Below are positions 27,456 through 37,200 of a stretch of 64,000 bases of DNA, piece by piece. Origin of the DNA: Thiothrix phosphatis. Lineage in GTDB: Bacteria; Pseudomonadota; Gammaproteobacteria; Thiotrichales; Thiotrichaceae. A model generated the notes under the pieces. That model was not told where the DNA came from. It was given only the letters and a program-made list of their open reading frames with translations, and searched no databases. Numbering within the stretch: the stretch's first letter is position 1; the number at the start of each line of letters is the position of its first letter. Both the position numbers and the translations under genes were made by a program. The stretch lies in contig NZ_JAYMYJ010000047.1 of NCBI RefSeq assembly GCF_035668035.1, positions 1 through 64,000 on the forward strand. Reading direction: 5' to 3'.

Positions 27456-28013
27456 ATGAAACAACGACTCTTAACCTGCGCCCTGTGGGGTGGCTTATTG
27501 ATGGCGGGCTCAACAAATGCCCAAACCTGCACTAACACCAACATGACGGAAAGCACCCCCACCAGCCGCTACACCTTCGGCGCTGGTGGCGTGGTGACAG
27601 ACAACACCACTGGCCTGATGTGGAAGCGCTGCCTAGAGGGGCAAACCTTTTCCGACAACGGCACACCCAGCAATTATCTGGATGATGCTTGTACTGGTTC
27701 GGCAACAGGCCTGGACTGGCAGGAAGCCCTGGGTCAAGCGCAAACCGCCAACGCAGCCAATGACGGCGGCCATAACGACTGGCGCGTACCCAACCTGAAA
27801 GAACTGGAAAGCACGGTGGAATATTGCCGGGTAGGCCCTGCCCTCAATACGGAAGTTTTCCCCGGATCGGATGACGGGTTATGGAGTGGCAGCCCTTTGA
27901 CTTACCCAGGATATGAACCCTACGCCTGGAGTGTCCTCTTCGACGGCGGTACCGACCTTGGGGGTGACCGCAACGATGGTCGTGCTGTGCGGTTAGTCCG
28001 TTCCGGTCAGTGA
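27456..28013 (+). CDS. Short secreted DUF1566 protein; candidate DGR target 2
   Basis: A 185-residue exported protein: signal peptide ending STNA, then one DUF1566 domain with VVTDNTTGLMWKRCLEG, LDWQEALGQAQ, NDWRVPNLKELESTVEYC and LWSGSP. The last 30 residues (156-185, AWSVLFDGGTDLGGDRNDG...VRLVRSGQ) align with the end of the preceding DUF1566 protein. Outside that segment the two share only the domain pattern. AGGAGA is 9 nt upstream of the ATG. It is probably an extracytoplasmic binding protein; the ligand is unknown. Confidence 0.8.
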   Translation: MKQRLLTCALWGGLLMAGSTNAQTCTNTNMTESTPTSRYTFGAGGVVTDNTTGLMWKRCLEGQTFSDNGTPSNYLDDACTGSATGLDWQEALGQAQTANAANDGGHNDWRVPNLKELESTVEYCRVGPALNTEVFPGSDDGLWSGSPLTYPGYEPYAWSVLFDGGTDLGGDRNDGRAVRLVRSGQ

Positions 28014-28027
28014 TTTTGCTTTTTGCA
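27921..28027 (+). repeat. Putative variable repeat (VR2) with IMH-like 3' block
   Basis: Partner of the segment at 27059-27165, same length and phase. The identical 43-bp tail is 27985-28027. Varied codon pairs such as TAT/AGT, TTC/CTC, TAC/GGC, GGT/CTT and ATT/GGT are all reachable from AAT or AAC by changing only adenines. Confidence 0.65.
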
Positions 28028-28049
28028 GCAGCGGTTGGGCGTGGGGGAT

Positions 28050-28073
28050 GGTGGGTTGTGTTTTCAACCCACC
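28050..28073 (+). terminator. Perfect hairpin 22 bp after VR2
   Basis: 9-bp stem (GGTGGGTTG with CAACCCACC), loop TGTTTT, no T-run. It could end the DUF1566 transcript. Hairpins at this position also assist target recognition in studied diversity-generating retroelements, so its place is notable. Confidence 0.5.
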
Positions 28074-28150
28074 CTGCGGTGTTGGTAAATTCAGGTTATA
28101 CTGGGTTCGTAACCACGGTAACGATTGTCCATCAGCAGCAGGTAGCCGCC

Positions 28151-28747
28151 ATGTCGCTTGCCAAACAGCATACGTTCTTGAGCATTGAGGATTTTCTTGC
28201 GGGTGAGCAGGTTAGTGAGGCCCGCCATGAGTATGTGGATGGTGTGGCGTATGCCATGGCGGGAGGCAGTGTTAACCACAATCTGATCAGTGGCAATGTT
28301 TACCGCCTGCTTGGCAACCATTTGGCAAGCCGCTCGTGCACGCCTTTTACTGCAGATATGCTGGTCAAAACAACACAGACCCGTTTCCGCTATCCTGACG
28401 TTGCGGTGTTTTGTGGTGAATTTTCCGGTGATGAGACTTATCTGGATAATCCGGTATTGCTGGTTGAGGTGCTTTCCCGCAGCACTCGGCAGAATGATAA
28501 GGGCAGTAAGCTGACCGAGTATCTTGCCCTGCCATCCTTGCAGGAGTATGTCTTGATTGAACAGGATTTTGTCGAGATCCAGGTATTGCGGAGACGGAAT
28601 GGCTGGCGTCTTGAAAGTTATTATCTTGGGCAATCGATCGTCTTTGAGTCGGTTGGGGCAAGCGTTTCCGTTGAGGCCATTTACCTCAAGGTTAACAATG
28701 GGGATGTGCGGGAGTGGCTGGAGAAGGCAGGGGCAGGCTCCAGCTAA
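28151..28747 (+). CDS. Uma2-family (DUF820) putative restriction-endonuclease-fold protein
   Basis: A 198-residue protein of the Uma2/DUF820 family with the PD-(D/E)XK nuclease fold: LSIEDFLAGEQVSEARHEYVDGVAYAMAGGS, then FRYPDVAVFCGEF and PVLLVEVLSRSTRQNDKGSKLTEYLALPSLQEYVLIEQD. The catalytic candidates are Asp in PDVAV and Glu in VEVLS. The biological role of Uma2 proteins is poorly known; they are often multicopy and mobile. The start at 28151 gives the family N-terminus. The open frame upstream begins inside the DUF1566 stop region and shows no similarity. Confidence 0.85.
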   Translation: MSLAKQHTFLSIEDFLAGEQVSEARHEYVDGVAYAMAGGSVNHNLISGNVYRLLGNHLASRSCTPFTADMLVKTTQTRFRYPDVAVFCGEFSGDETYLDNPVLLVEVLSRSTRQNDKGSKLTEYLALPSLQEYVLIEQDFVEIQVLRRRNGWRLESYYLGQSIVFESVGASVSVEAIYLKVNNGDVREWLEKAGAGSS

Positions 28748-28881
28748 CCTGAGTTTCGTTAGGTTTTCCGTCAGTAGCCTCCTGGATTGACACTGAGTTT
28801 GGTTCGCCCGCCTTGGCTAACACCGGATGCAAGGGCTTTTTTATCTGTCGAAAAATAATGCCAAATTTGTAGTTTACATGG

Positions 28882-28910
28882 TTGACATTGATGGGTGATT
28901 CACTCACAAT
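28882..28910 (+). promoter_or_regulatory. Sigma-70 promoter of the tRNA-tuf unit
   Basis: TTGACA at 28882-28887, a 17-bp spacer, and CACAAT at 28905-28910, located 17 bp before tRNA-Tyr. The -35 box is a full consensus match; the -10 box matches at 4 of 6 positions. Confidence 0.6.
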
Positions 28911-28926
28911 GCCTGCCTTTCCAGTC

Positions 28927-29011
<85 letters not shown>

Positions 29012-29076
29012 TATTGGTTTACACGTTCAGCTTGATTCATATCGTCACGCGGTGCGGTGTGGGTAAACGGCTTCAG

Positions 29077-29150
<74 letters not shown>

Positions 29151-29178
29151 AATTCTGGCTGAGTCGTTTGATAGTTTT

Positions 29179-29254
<76 letters not shown>

Positions 29255-29288
29255 GTTATTGCAAAGATTTAACGGGAAGTTATCGGAA

Positions 29289-30479
<1,191 letters not shown>

Positions 30480-30497
30480 ATATCTGCTTGTATTTTA

Positions 30498-30527
30498 AAA
30501 GAGCAGGGAGTATCCTCCCTGCTCTTT
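30498..30527 (+). terminator. Hairpin terminator after tuf copy 1
   Basis: 13-bp stem (AAAGAGCAGGGAG with CTCCCTGCTCTTT) around TATC; the T-rich end of the stem serves as a short T-run. It lies 11 bp before tRNA-Trp, so it may also act as a processing signal. Confidence 0.7.
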
Positions 30528-30538
30528 GCATTGTTTAC

Positions 30539-30614
30539 AGGCCAATAGCTCAATTGGCAGAGCGGCGGTCTCCAAAACCGCAGGTTGGGGGTTCGATTCC
30601 CTCTTGGCCTGCCA
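30539..30614 (+). tRNA. tRNA-Trp(CCA)
   Basis: A 76-nt tRNA; acceptor stem AGGCCAA with TTGGCCT, anticodon CCA at 30572-30574, T-loop GGTTCGATTCC, CCA end encoded. Confidence 0.97.
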
Positions 30615-30718
30615 TCTTTTTGATGGCTTTGGATAATGGGTTGTATGTCTGCATTTATTTGTAAAATAACAGTGCATTACCCAAAGTCATTCGACTTATC
30701 TGATTTGGTGAAAAACAA

Positions 30719-31114
30719 ATGTCAGCACATGCCGAAGATCAGGGTTCATCGCTTGATATGGTAAAGCTCTTGGTTGCTATTGTCCTGTTAATGGCAGGCA
30801 TTGCAGGGTTTTATTATTTTGAGAATTGGCAAGGGCAGCCGGTTTCGGTACTTTTGCGTGTTTTGGGCTTGTTGGCGGTTGTTGTTGTGGCTGCTGTTAT
30901 TGCGCTGAATAGCCATTCTGGTAAGAAATTGCTGGGCTTTTTGAAAGATTCGCGTCTTGAAGTCCGTAAAATGGTTTGGCCGACCAGGGCTGAAACCATA
31001 CAGACGACATTGATGGTGATGGTGATTGTTTTGATTCTTGCCATTTTCCTATGGGGCGTGGATTCTTTATTGGGCTGGGGGGTCAAAAGTCTGTTGGAAG
31101 GAGGTGGCGCCTGA
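30719..31114 (+). CDS. secE: Protein translocase subunit SecE
   Basis: Essential membrane subunit of the SecYEG translocon. The 131-residue protein is the long gammaproteobacterial form with three transmembrane helices (about 14-34, 43-63 and 98-124) and the conserved cytoplasmic amphipathic segment FLKDSRLEVRKMVWPTRAE before the last helix. Its TGA shares a base with the nusG ATG (TGATG), so the two are translationally coupled, the usual secE-nusG pair. Confidence 0.96.
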   Translation: MSAHAEDQGSSLDMVKLLVAIVLLMAGIAGFYYFENWQGQPVSVLLRVLGLLAVVVVAAVIALNSHSGKKLLGFLKDSRLEVRKMVWPTRAETIQTTLMVMVIVLILAIFLWGVDSLLGWGVKSLLEGGGA

Positions 31115-31647
31115 TGGCGAAGCGTTGGTTTGTGGTTCAAGCGTATTCTGGTTTCGAGAATCAGGTAAAGCGCTCTTTGGAAGAGCGCATTGTGCGTTTT
31201 GGCTTGCAGGATGCTTTTGGTCAGGTGCTGGTGCCAACGGAAGAAGTGGTGGAAATGCGGGATGGGCAGAAGCGTCGTAGTGAGCGCAAGTTCTTTCCGG
31301 GCTACGTGTTGGTAGAGATGGAAATGAATGATGATACTTGGCATATGGTGAAGGAAACTCCCAAGGTGCTAGGTTTCATCGGTGGAAAAGCGGATAAGCC
31401 AGCACCGATTACCCCAAAAGAAGTGGACACTATTATGCGTCGAGTGGAAGAGGGGGCGGAGAAGCCGCGTCCCAAGGTTCTTTTCGATGCTGGAGAAGTG
31501 GTGCGTGTAACGGATGGGCCGTTTAAAGACTTCAATGGGGTGGTTGAAGAAGTCAATTATGAGAAAAGCCGTCTGTTGGTTGCGGTACAGATTTTTGGTC
31601 GTTCGACACCAGTCGAGCTTGAGTTCTATCAGGTCGAAAAAACCTGA
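31114..31647 (+). CDS. nusG: Transcription termination/antitermination factor NusG
   Basis: Binds RNA polymerase and couples it to Rho or to the ribosome through S10. The 177 residues hold an N-terminal NGN domain (KRWFVVQAYSGFENQVKRSL, KFFPGYVLVEMEM, TPKVLGFIGG) and a C-terminal KOW domain (GEVVRVTDGPFKDFNGVVEEV). The start at 31114 overlaps the secE stop; the longer open frame upstream lies within secE. The rplK gene follows after 54 bp. Confidence 0.97.
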   Translation: MAKRWFVVQAYSGFENQVKRSLEERIVRFGLQDAFGQVLVPTEEVVEMRDGQKRRSERKFFPGYVLVEMEMNDDTWHMVKETPKVLGFIGGKADKPAPITPKEVDTIMRRVEEGAEKPRPKVLFDAGEVVRVTDGPFKDFNGVVEEVNYEKSRLLVAVQIFGRSTPVELEFYQVEKT

Positions 31648-31701
31648 TCTGATAGGTAAGGGGAGCCGTGAGGCGTTATTACCCATTCATAGGAAAATAT
31701 C

Positions 31702-32133
31702 ATGGCAAAGAAAGTCATCGGCTATATCAAACTGCAGATTCCTGCAGGCAAAGCCAATCCAAGTCCTCCAGTCGGCCCTGCATTAGGTCAGCGTGGTTTG
31801 AATATCATGGAGTTTTGCAAGGCGTTTAACGCAGCCACTCAAAATCTTGAGCAGGGCTTGCCAACGCCGGTAGTGATTACAGCGTACAGTGATAAAAGCT
31901 TTACGTTTGTGATGAAAACTACGCCTGCTTCCGTGTTGCTGAAGAAAGCAGTTGGGATCCAATCGGGTAGTGCCCGCCCCAATAGCAATAAGGTCGGTAA
32001 AGTGAGCCGTGCTCAGTTGGAAGAAATCGCCAAAGCCAAAATGCCTGACCTGACAGCGGCAGGCATGGATGCGGCAGTGCGCACCATTGCGGGCAGTGCC
32101 CGTAGTATGGGTCTTGAAGTGGAGGGGGTGTGA
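31702..32133 (+). CDS. rplK: 50S ribosomal protein L11
   Basis: Part of the GTPase-associated centre and the target of stringent-response signalling (RelA activation). The 143 residues include the proline-rich N-terminus (LQIPAGKANPSPPVGPALGQRGLNIMEFCKAFN) and the rRNA-binding C-terminal domain. AGGAAAA precedes the ATG. It is separated from rplA by one base pair, consistent with the autoregulated L11 operon. Confidence 0.98.
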   Translation: MAKKVIGYIKLQIPAGKANPSPPVGPALGQRGLNIMEFCKAFNAATQNLEQGLPTPVVITAYSDKSFTFVMKTTPASVLLKKAVGIQSGSARPNSNKVGKVSRAQLEEIAKAKMPDLTAAGMDAAVRTIAGSARSMGLEVEGV

Positions 32134-32134
32134 T

Positions 32135-32830
32135 ATGGCGAAGTTGACCAAACGCCAGAAAGCGATTGCTGAAAAAGTCAATCATAGCAAGGTGTATCCC
32201 GTTATTGATGCTTTGGATGTGTTGAAATCATTGCCGCGCGCCAAGTTCACTGAAAGTGTCGATGTGAGTGTCAATTTGGGTGTTGATCCCCGTAAGTCTG
32301 ACCAGGTTGTCCGCGGCTCTACTGTGCTGCCAAATGGCAATGGCAAAACGGTGCGTGTTGCGGTATTTGCGCAAGGTGCCAATGCTGATGCGGCAAAAGA
32401 TGCTGGTGCAGATATTGTTGGTTTCGATGATTTGGCGGCTGAGGTGAAGGCTGGCAAAATGGACTTTGATGTGGTGATCGCCAGTCCGGATGCTATGCGC
32501 GTCGTTGGCCAGTTAGGTCAAATCCTTGGTCCACGCGGACTGATGCCAAATCCGAAGGTGGGCACTGTCACGCCTGATGTTGCAGGGGCAGTCCGTAACG
32601 CAAAGGCTGGTCAGGTGCGTTACCGCACTGATAAAGCGGGGATCATCCATTGCTCTGTTGGCAATGTCGATTTTGATACTGACAAGTTGGTGGGCAATAT
32701 CAATGCCTTGGTGGCGGATTTGGTGAAAATGAAACCTTCCACCTCTAAAGGCGTTTATCTGAAGAAAGTTTCTGTATCCACCACTATGGGTACAGGTTTG
32801 ACTGTCGATACAGCATCACTGTCTTTCTAA
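32135..32830 (+). CDS. rplA: 50S ribosomal protein L1
   Basis: Forms the L1 stalk that guides the exit of deacylated tRNA; also the translational repressor of the L11 operon in E. coli. The 231 residues begin MAKLTKRQKAIAEKV and contain GPRGLMPNPKVGTVT. The start at 32135 directly follows the rplK stop; the upstream open frame overlaps rplK and is not used. Confidence 0.98.
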   Translation: MAKLTKRQKAIAEKVNHSKVYPVIDALDVLKSLPRAKFTESVDVSVNLGVDPRKSDQVVRGSTVLPNGNGKTVRVAVFAQGANADAAKDAGADIVGFDDLAAEVKAGKMDFDVVIASPDAMRVVGQLGQILGPRGLMPNPKVGTVTPDVAGAVRNAKAGQVRYRTDKAGIIHCSVGNVDFDTDKLVGNINALVADLVKMKPSTSKGVYLKKVSVSTTMGTGLTVDTASLSF

Positions 32831-33096
32831 GTTGTATAAGGGCATTGCGCCCTGTTTCTGGCTCCCATGGAAGGGGGGCGCCGTAAGGCAAGAAGATATG
32901 CATGGATGTGTGTCGTCAAAGACCGCAGGCGCTTTTCCAGAAGCTTAATGGTTCTGCACAAAGTGTAGAGAGCCTGCGCAGATGGCGTAACCCGAGTCAG
33001 TATGCTGGTTTGGGGCGCCGTTTCCGTCATTTGCTTCAATAATAAGGCAAGTGATTGATCAACGGTGGTTTATCCACCGAACCAGGAGTAGTAATC
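32831..33096 (+). promoter_or_regulatory. Ribosomal protein L10 leader
   Basis: The 266-bp leader before rplJ has the L10-leader core at about 32917-32985. The stem GCAGGC (32925-32930) pairs with GCCTGC (32972-32977), bracketing AGAAGCTTAATGG, and the order of elements matches the E. coli rplJ leader that binds L10(L12)4 and represses translation. A hairpin CGGTGG/CCACCG (33063-33079) lies just before the AGGAG of rplJ. Promoter elements probably lie in the first half but are not clear. Confidence 0.75.
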
Positions 33097-33636
33097 GTGG
33101 CGTTAACACTGGAAGAGAAAAAACAGATTGTCTCTGAAGTGGCTGGGGTTGCTGCACGTGCTTATTCCATGGTGGCTGCAGAGTACCGTGGGATGACAGT
33201 AGATAAGCTAACCAAACTGCGCGTTGAAGCGCGTAAGAATGGTGTGTATCTACGGGTGGTGAAAAATAATCTGGTGAGAATCGCTGTCAAGGATACTGAT
33301 TTTGAATGTATCCAGGACGGTTTGGTTGGCCCGCTGATTCTGGCGTTTTCTTTGGAAGACCCGGGTGCGGCGGCTCGCTTGATTAAGGACTTCATCAAGG
33401 ACAAGGCTAACGAAAAGTTTGACGTCAAATTTGTCGCCATGAGCGGCAAAATGTTGCCGGCTTCCGAACTTGAGCGTTTGTCCAAGATGCCGACCCGCGA
33501 ACAGGCGCTGGCCACATTGGCTGGCACGCTGCGTGCGCCACTCAACAAGTTCGCCCAAACACTCAACGAAGTGCCTGGCAAACTTGTCCGCACAATTGCT
33601 GCAATTCGCGACCAGAAAGAAGGCAAGGCTGCTTGA
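33097..33636 (+). CDS. rplJ: 50S ribosomal protein L10
   Basis: Base of the L7/L12 stalk; binds L12 dimers through its C-terminal helix and represses its own operon. I start at GTG 33097, with AGGAG 8 nt upstream; the open frame upstream runs through the leader. The 179-residue product begins ALTLEEKKQIVSEVAGVAA and contains AEYRGMTVDKLTKLR and KNNLVRIAVK. It is followed after 44 bp by rplL, its partner. Confidence 0.96.
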   Translation: MALTLEEKKQIVSEVAGVAARAYSMVAAEYRGMTVDKLTKLRVEARKNGVYLRVVKNNLVRIAVKDTDFECIQDGLVGPLILAFSLEDPGAAARLIKDFIKDKANEKFDVKFVAMSGKMLPASELERLSKMPTREQALATLAGTLRAPLNKFAQTLNEVPGKLVRTIAAIRDQKEGKAA

Positions 33637-33680
33637 TGCTTTTTGGAATCAAACTGACTTAGGTTTTTTGGAGATTTAAC

Positions 33681-34058
33681 ATGGCTATTAGTAAAGAAGA
33701 AATGTTGGATGCAATTGCCAACATGACTGTAATGGAGATCGTTGACCTGATCTCTGCAATGGAAGAGAAGTTTGGCGTTACCGCTGCTGCTGCTGTTGCA
33801 GTTGCTGCGGCTCCTGCCGCCGAAGCTGCTCCTGCGGTTGAAGAGAAAACCGAATTTGATGTTGTAATGACCAGCTTTGGCGCTAACAAAATCAATGTCA
33901 TCAAGGTTATTCGCAGCATCACTGGCTTGGGTCTGAAAGAGGCCAAAGACATGGTTGAAGGCGTGCCTTCTACTGTTAAGGAAGCGGCCAGCAAGGACGA
34001 AGCTGAGAAAATCAAGAAAGAACTGGAAGAAGCAGGCGCCGCCGTCGAACTCAAGTAA
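33681..34058 (+). CDS. rplL: 50S ribosomal protein L7/L12
   Basis: Multicopy stalk protein that recruits translation GTPases. The 125 residues comprise an N-terminal dimerisation domain (ISKEEMLDAIANMTVMEIVDLISAMEEKFGV), an alanine-rich hinge (AAAVAVAAAPAAEAAPAVE) and the conserved C-terminal domain (NKINVIKVIRSITGLGLKEAKDMVE). A GGAG site precedes the ATG. The gap to rpoB holds an attenuator-like hairpin. Confidence 0.98.
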   Translation: MAISKEEMLDAIANMTVMEIVDLISAMEEKFGVTAAAAVAVAAAPAAEAAPAVEEKTEFDVVMTSFGANKINVIKVIRSITGLGLKEAKDMVEGVPSTVKEAASKDEAEKIKKELEEAGAAVELK

Positions 34059-34106
34059 GATTGAGGGAGAGCGAATTGCGCTGCGATTAGTTCTTGTAAA
34101 ACTTGA

Positions 34107-34139
34107 GGCTGACAGTGCATTTGTGCTGTCGGCCTTTTA
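34107..34139 (+). terminator. Attenuator-like hairpin between rplL and rpoB
   Basis: 9-bp stem (GGCTGACAG with CTGTCGGCC, one G-U pair), 10-nt loop, then TTTTAT. A partial terminator between rplL and rpoB is known in E. coli, where it lowers polymerase expression relative to ribosomal proteins; the same role is inferred here. Confidence 0.75.
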
Positions 34140-34209
34140 TCGCTTGTTACGGCAGGCGAAAATCCGGCAATGTTGAAAGCCGGGGTTCTGATTCCAGAGA
34201 GGAAAGACG

Positions 34210-37200
34210 ATGGGACTGAGTTATACCGAAAAAAAACGGATTCGCAAAGACTTCGGCAAGCGCGCACAAATTCTGGAAGTGCCCGACCTGCTTACCATCC
34301 AGTTGGATTCCTATCGGCATTTCTTGCAAGAAGGCATGCCCGTCGCCAATCGTCGGGATGTTGGGTTGCATGCTGCATTTTCCTCGGTTTTTCCAATTGT
34401 TAGCTACAACGGCTACACTGTTCTGGAATATGCTGACTACAGGCTGGGTGAGGCGACTTTTGATGTGCAGGAGTGCCAGTTGCGTGGGCTGACTTACCAG
34501 GCTTCCCTGCGTGTCAAGTTGCGCTTGGTCATTTACGACAAGGATGCGCCTGCTGATGCCAATGTTGTCAAGTCCATCAAGGAGCAGGACGTTTATCTGG
34601 GCGAATTGCCATTGATGACGGACAAAGGCACTTTCATTATCAATGGCACCGAGCGTGTCATCGTTTCACAATTGCACCGTTCGCCGGGTGTGTTTTTTGA
34701 GCATGATAAGGGCAAGTCCAATACCGCAGGCAAACTGTTGCATAGCGCCCGCGTCATTCCTTACCGCGGTTCTTGGTTGGATTTTGAGTTTGACCCGAAA
34801 GATTCCATTTTTGTGCGTATCGACCGTCGCCGCAAGTTGCCTGCGACCATTCTGCTGCGTGCCTTGGGCATGAACAATGAGCAGATCCTCGATTATTTCT
34901 TCGATAAAACCTTGGTGCACCTGAGCGACAGCAGTGTTGAAATGGAAATGACGCCAGATCGCCTGCGTGGTGAGTTGGCTTCATTCGACATTATGCTGGA
35001 TGGGGAATTGTTGGTGGAAACCGGCCGCCGCATTACCGCCAAACATATCCGTCAGTTGGAAAAGGCAGGCTTGAACAAGCTGGTGGTGCCGCCGGAGTAC
35101 ATGAACGGCAAAATACTGGCGCAGAATGTCATTGACACGTCGACAGGTGAGGTGCTGGCGAATGCTAACGATGAGCTTACTGCTGATTTGCTGGAAAAAT
35201 TACGCGATAACGACGTTGCCAATTTTCGGGTGTTGTACACCAATGACCTTGACCGTGGCGCGTTCGTGTCCAATACCTTGAAGATCGATTCGACCGCCAG
35301 CCAATTGGAGGCGCAGATCGAGATTTACCGGATGATGCGTCCGGGTGAGCCGCCGACCAAAGAGGCAGCGGAAAACCTGTTCAATAACCTGTTCTTTACT
35401 GAAGACCGCTATGACTTGTCTGCGGTTGGCCGGATGAAGTTTAACCGCCGTTTGGGGCGTGACGAGGCCACCGGCTCCGGCGTGCTGGATCAGGGCGATA
35501 TTCTGGATGTGCTGAGAAAACTGATTGACATCCGTGATGGCCGGGATGACGTGGACGACATTGACCACCTTGGCAACCGCCGTGTCCGAAGCGTTGGTGA
35601 AATGGCGGAAAACGCCTTCCGTGTTGGCCTGGTGCGGGTCGAGCGCGCAGTGAAAGAGCGCCTGACAATGGCGGAAAGCGAAGGGCTGATGCCGCAGGAG
35701 CTGGTGAATTCCAAGCCGGTTTCCGCCGCGATCAAGGAGTTCTTCGGTTCCAGCCAGTTGTCCCAGTTCATGGACCAGAATAATCCGCTGTCGGAAGTGA
35801 CCCATAAGCGCCGTATTTCTGCGCTTGGCCCGGGTGGTTTGACGCGTGAGCGCGCAGGCTTTGAAGTCCGCGACGTGCATCCAACCCATTATGGCCGTGT
35901 CTGCCCGATTGAAACGCCGGAAGGCCCGAACATCGGTTTGATCAATTCACTGGCGGTGTATGCGCGCACCAATGAATACGGTTTCCTCGAAACGCCTTAC
36001 CGCAAGGTCATCGACAGCAAGCCGACCATGGAAATCGAGTATTTGTCGGCGATTGAGGAATCCAATTACGTGATTGCCCAGGCGAGCGCGGAATTGAATA
36101 CGGATGGCGCTTTGTCGGACGAGTTCGTTTCCTGCCGGTATCGGAATGAATTTACCCTGATGCCAGCGGAAAAAGTCCAGTATATGGATGTGTCGCCAAA
36201 GCAGATCGTGTCTGTTGCGGCATCCCTGATCCCTTTCCTGGAGCACGACGACGCCAACCGCGCGTTGATGGGTTCCAACATGCAGCGTCAGGCGGTTCCC
36301 TGCCTGCGCGCCGACAAGCCGTTGGCGGGGACAGGCATGGAGCGTGCCGTGGCGCAGGACTCCGGTTCCGCGGTTTCTGCGCGTCGCGGCGGGAAGATCG
36401 ATTCGGTGGACGCAGGCCGTATCGTGGTGCGGGTGAATGATGTTGAAGCCGATGAAGTGCGTGGCGGCGTCGATATTTACAACCTGATCAAATATACCCG
36501 TTCCAACCAGAACACCTGCATCAACCAGCGTCCCATCGTGAAAGTGGGTGATATGGTGGCGCGCGGTGATGTGCTGGCGGATGGTTCCTCCACGGATTTG
36601 GGTGAGCTGGCATTGGGGCAGAACATGTTCATCGCCTTCATGCCCTGGAATGGCTACAACTTCGAGGACTCCATCCTGCTGTCTGAGCGTGTGGTGGACG
36701 AAGACCGCTACACCTCCATTCATATTGAGGAACTCTCCTGTCTGGCGCGGGACACCAAGCTGGGGCCTGAGGAAATTACGGCTGATATTCCAAATGTCAG
36801 CGAAAGCTTGCTGGCCAAGTTGGATGAGTGCGGCATTATCCATGTGGGTGCCGAGGTCAAGCCTAACGATATTCTGGTTGGCAAGGTGACGCCGAAAGGC
36901 GAGAGCCAGTTGACGCCGGAAGAAAAGCTGTTGCGCGCCATTTTTGGCGAGAAGGCTTCCGATGTTAAGGACACCTCCCTGCGTGTGCCGACAGGTATGG
37001 CGGGCACCGTTATTGATGTGCGTGTTTTCACCCGCGACGGGGTGGAGAGGGACGCCCGGGCGCTGGCGATCCAGGAAGAGGATCTGAAAAAAGTCCGTAA
37101 GGACTTGCGTGACGAACTGCGTATTTACGAGGCTGACATTTTCGACCGTTTCGCCAAGCTGGTGCTTGATAAAGAGGCGGTAGGTGGCCCGAACCGCTTG

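Noticed and set aside
27161..27535. 124-codon plus-strand frame between the DUF1566 genes
   Set aside because: It crosses the dispersed palindrome and the signal-peptide start of the next gene in the wrong frame, with no ribosome-binding site.
28010..28150. Fusion or overlap of the Uma2 gene with the DUF1566 gene end
   Set aside because: The extra 47 codons have no similarity and cross the hairpin at 28050-28073; the family N-terminus begins at 28151.
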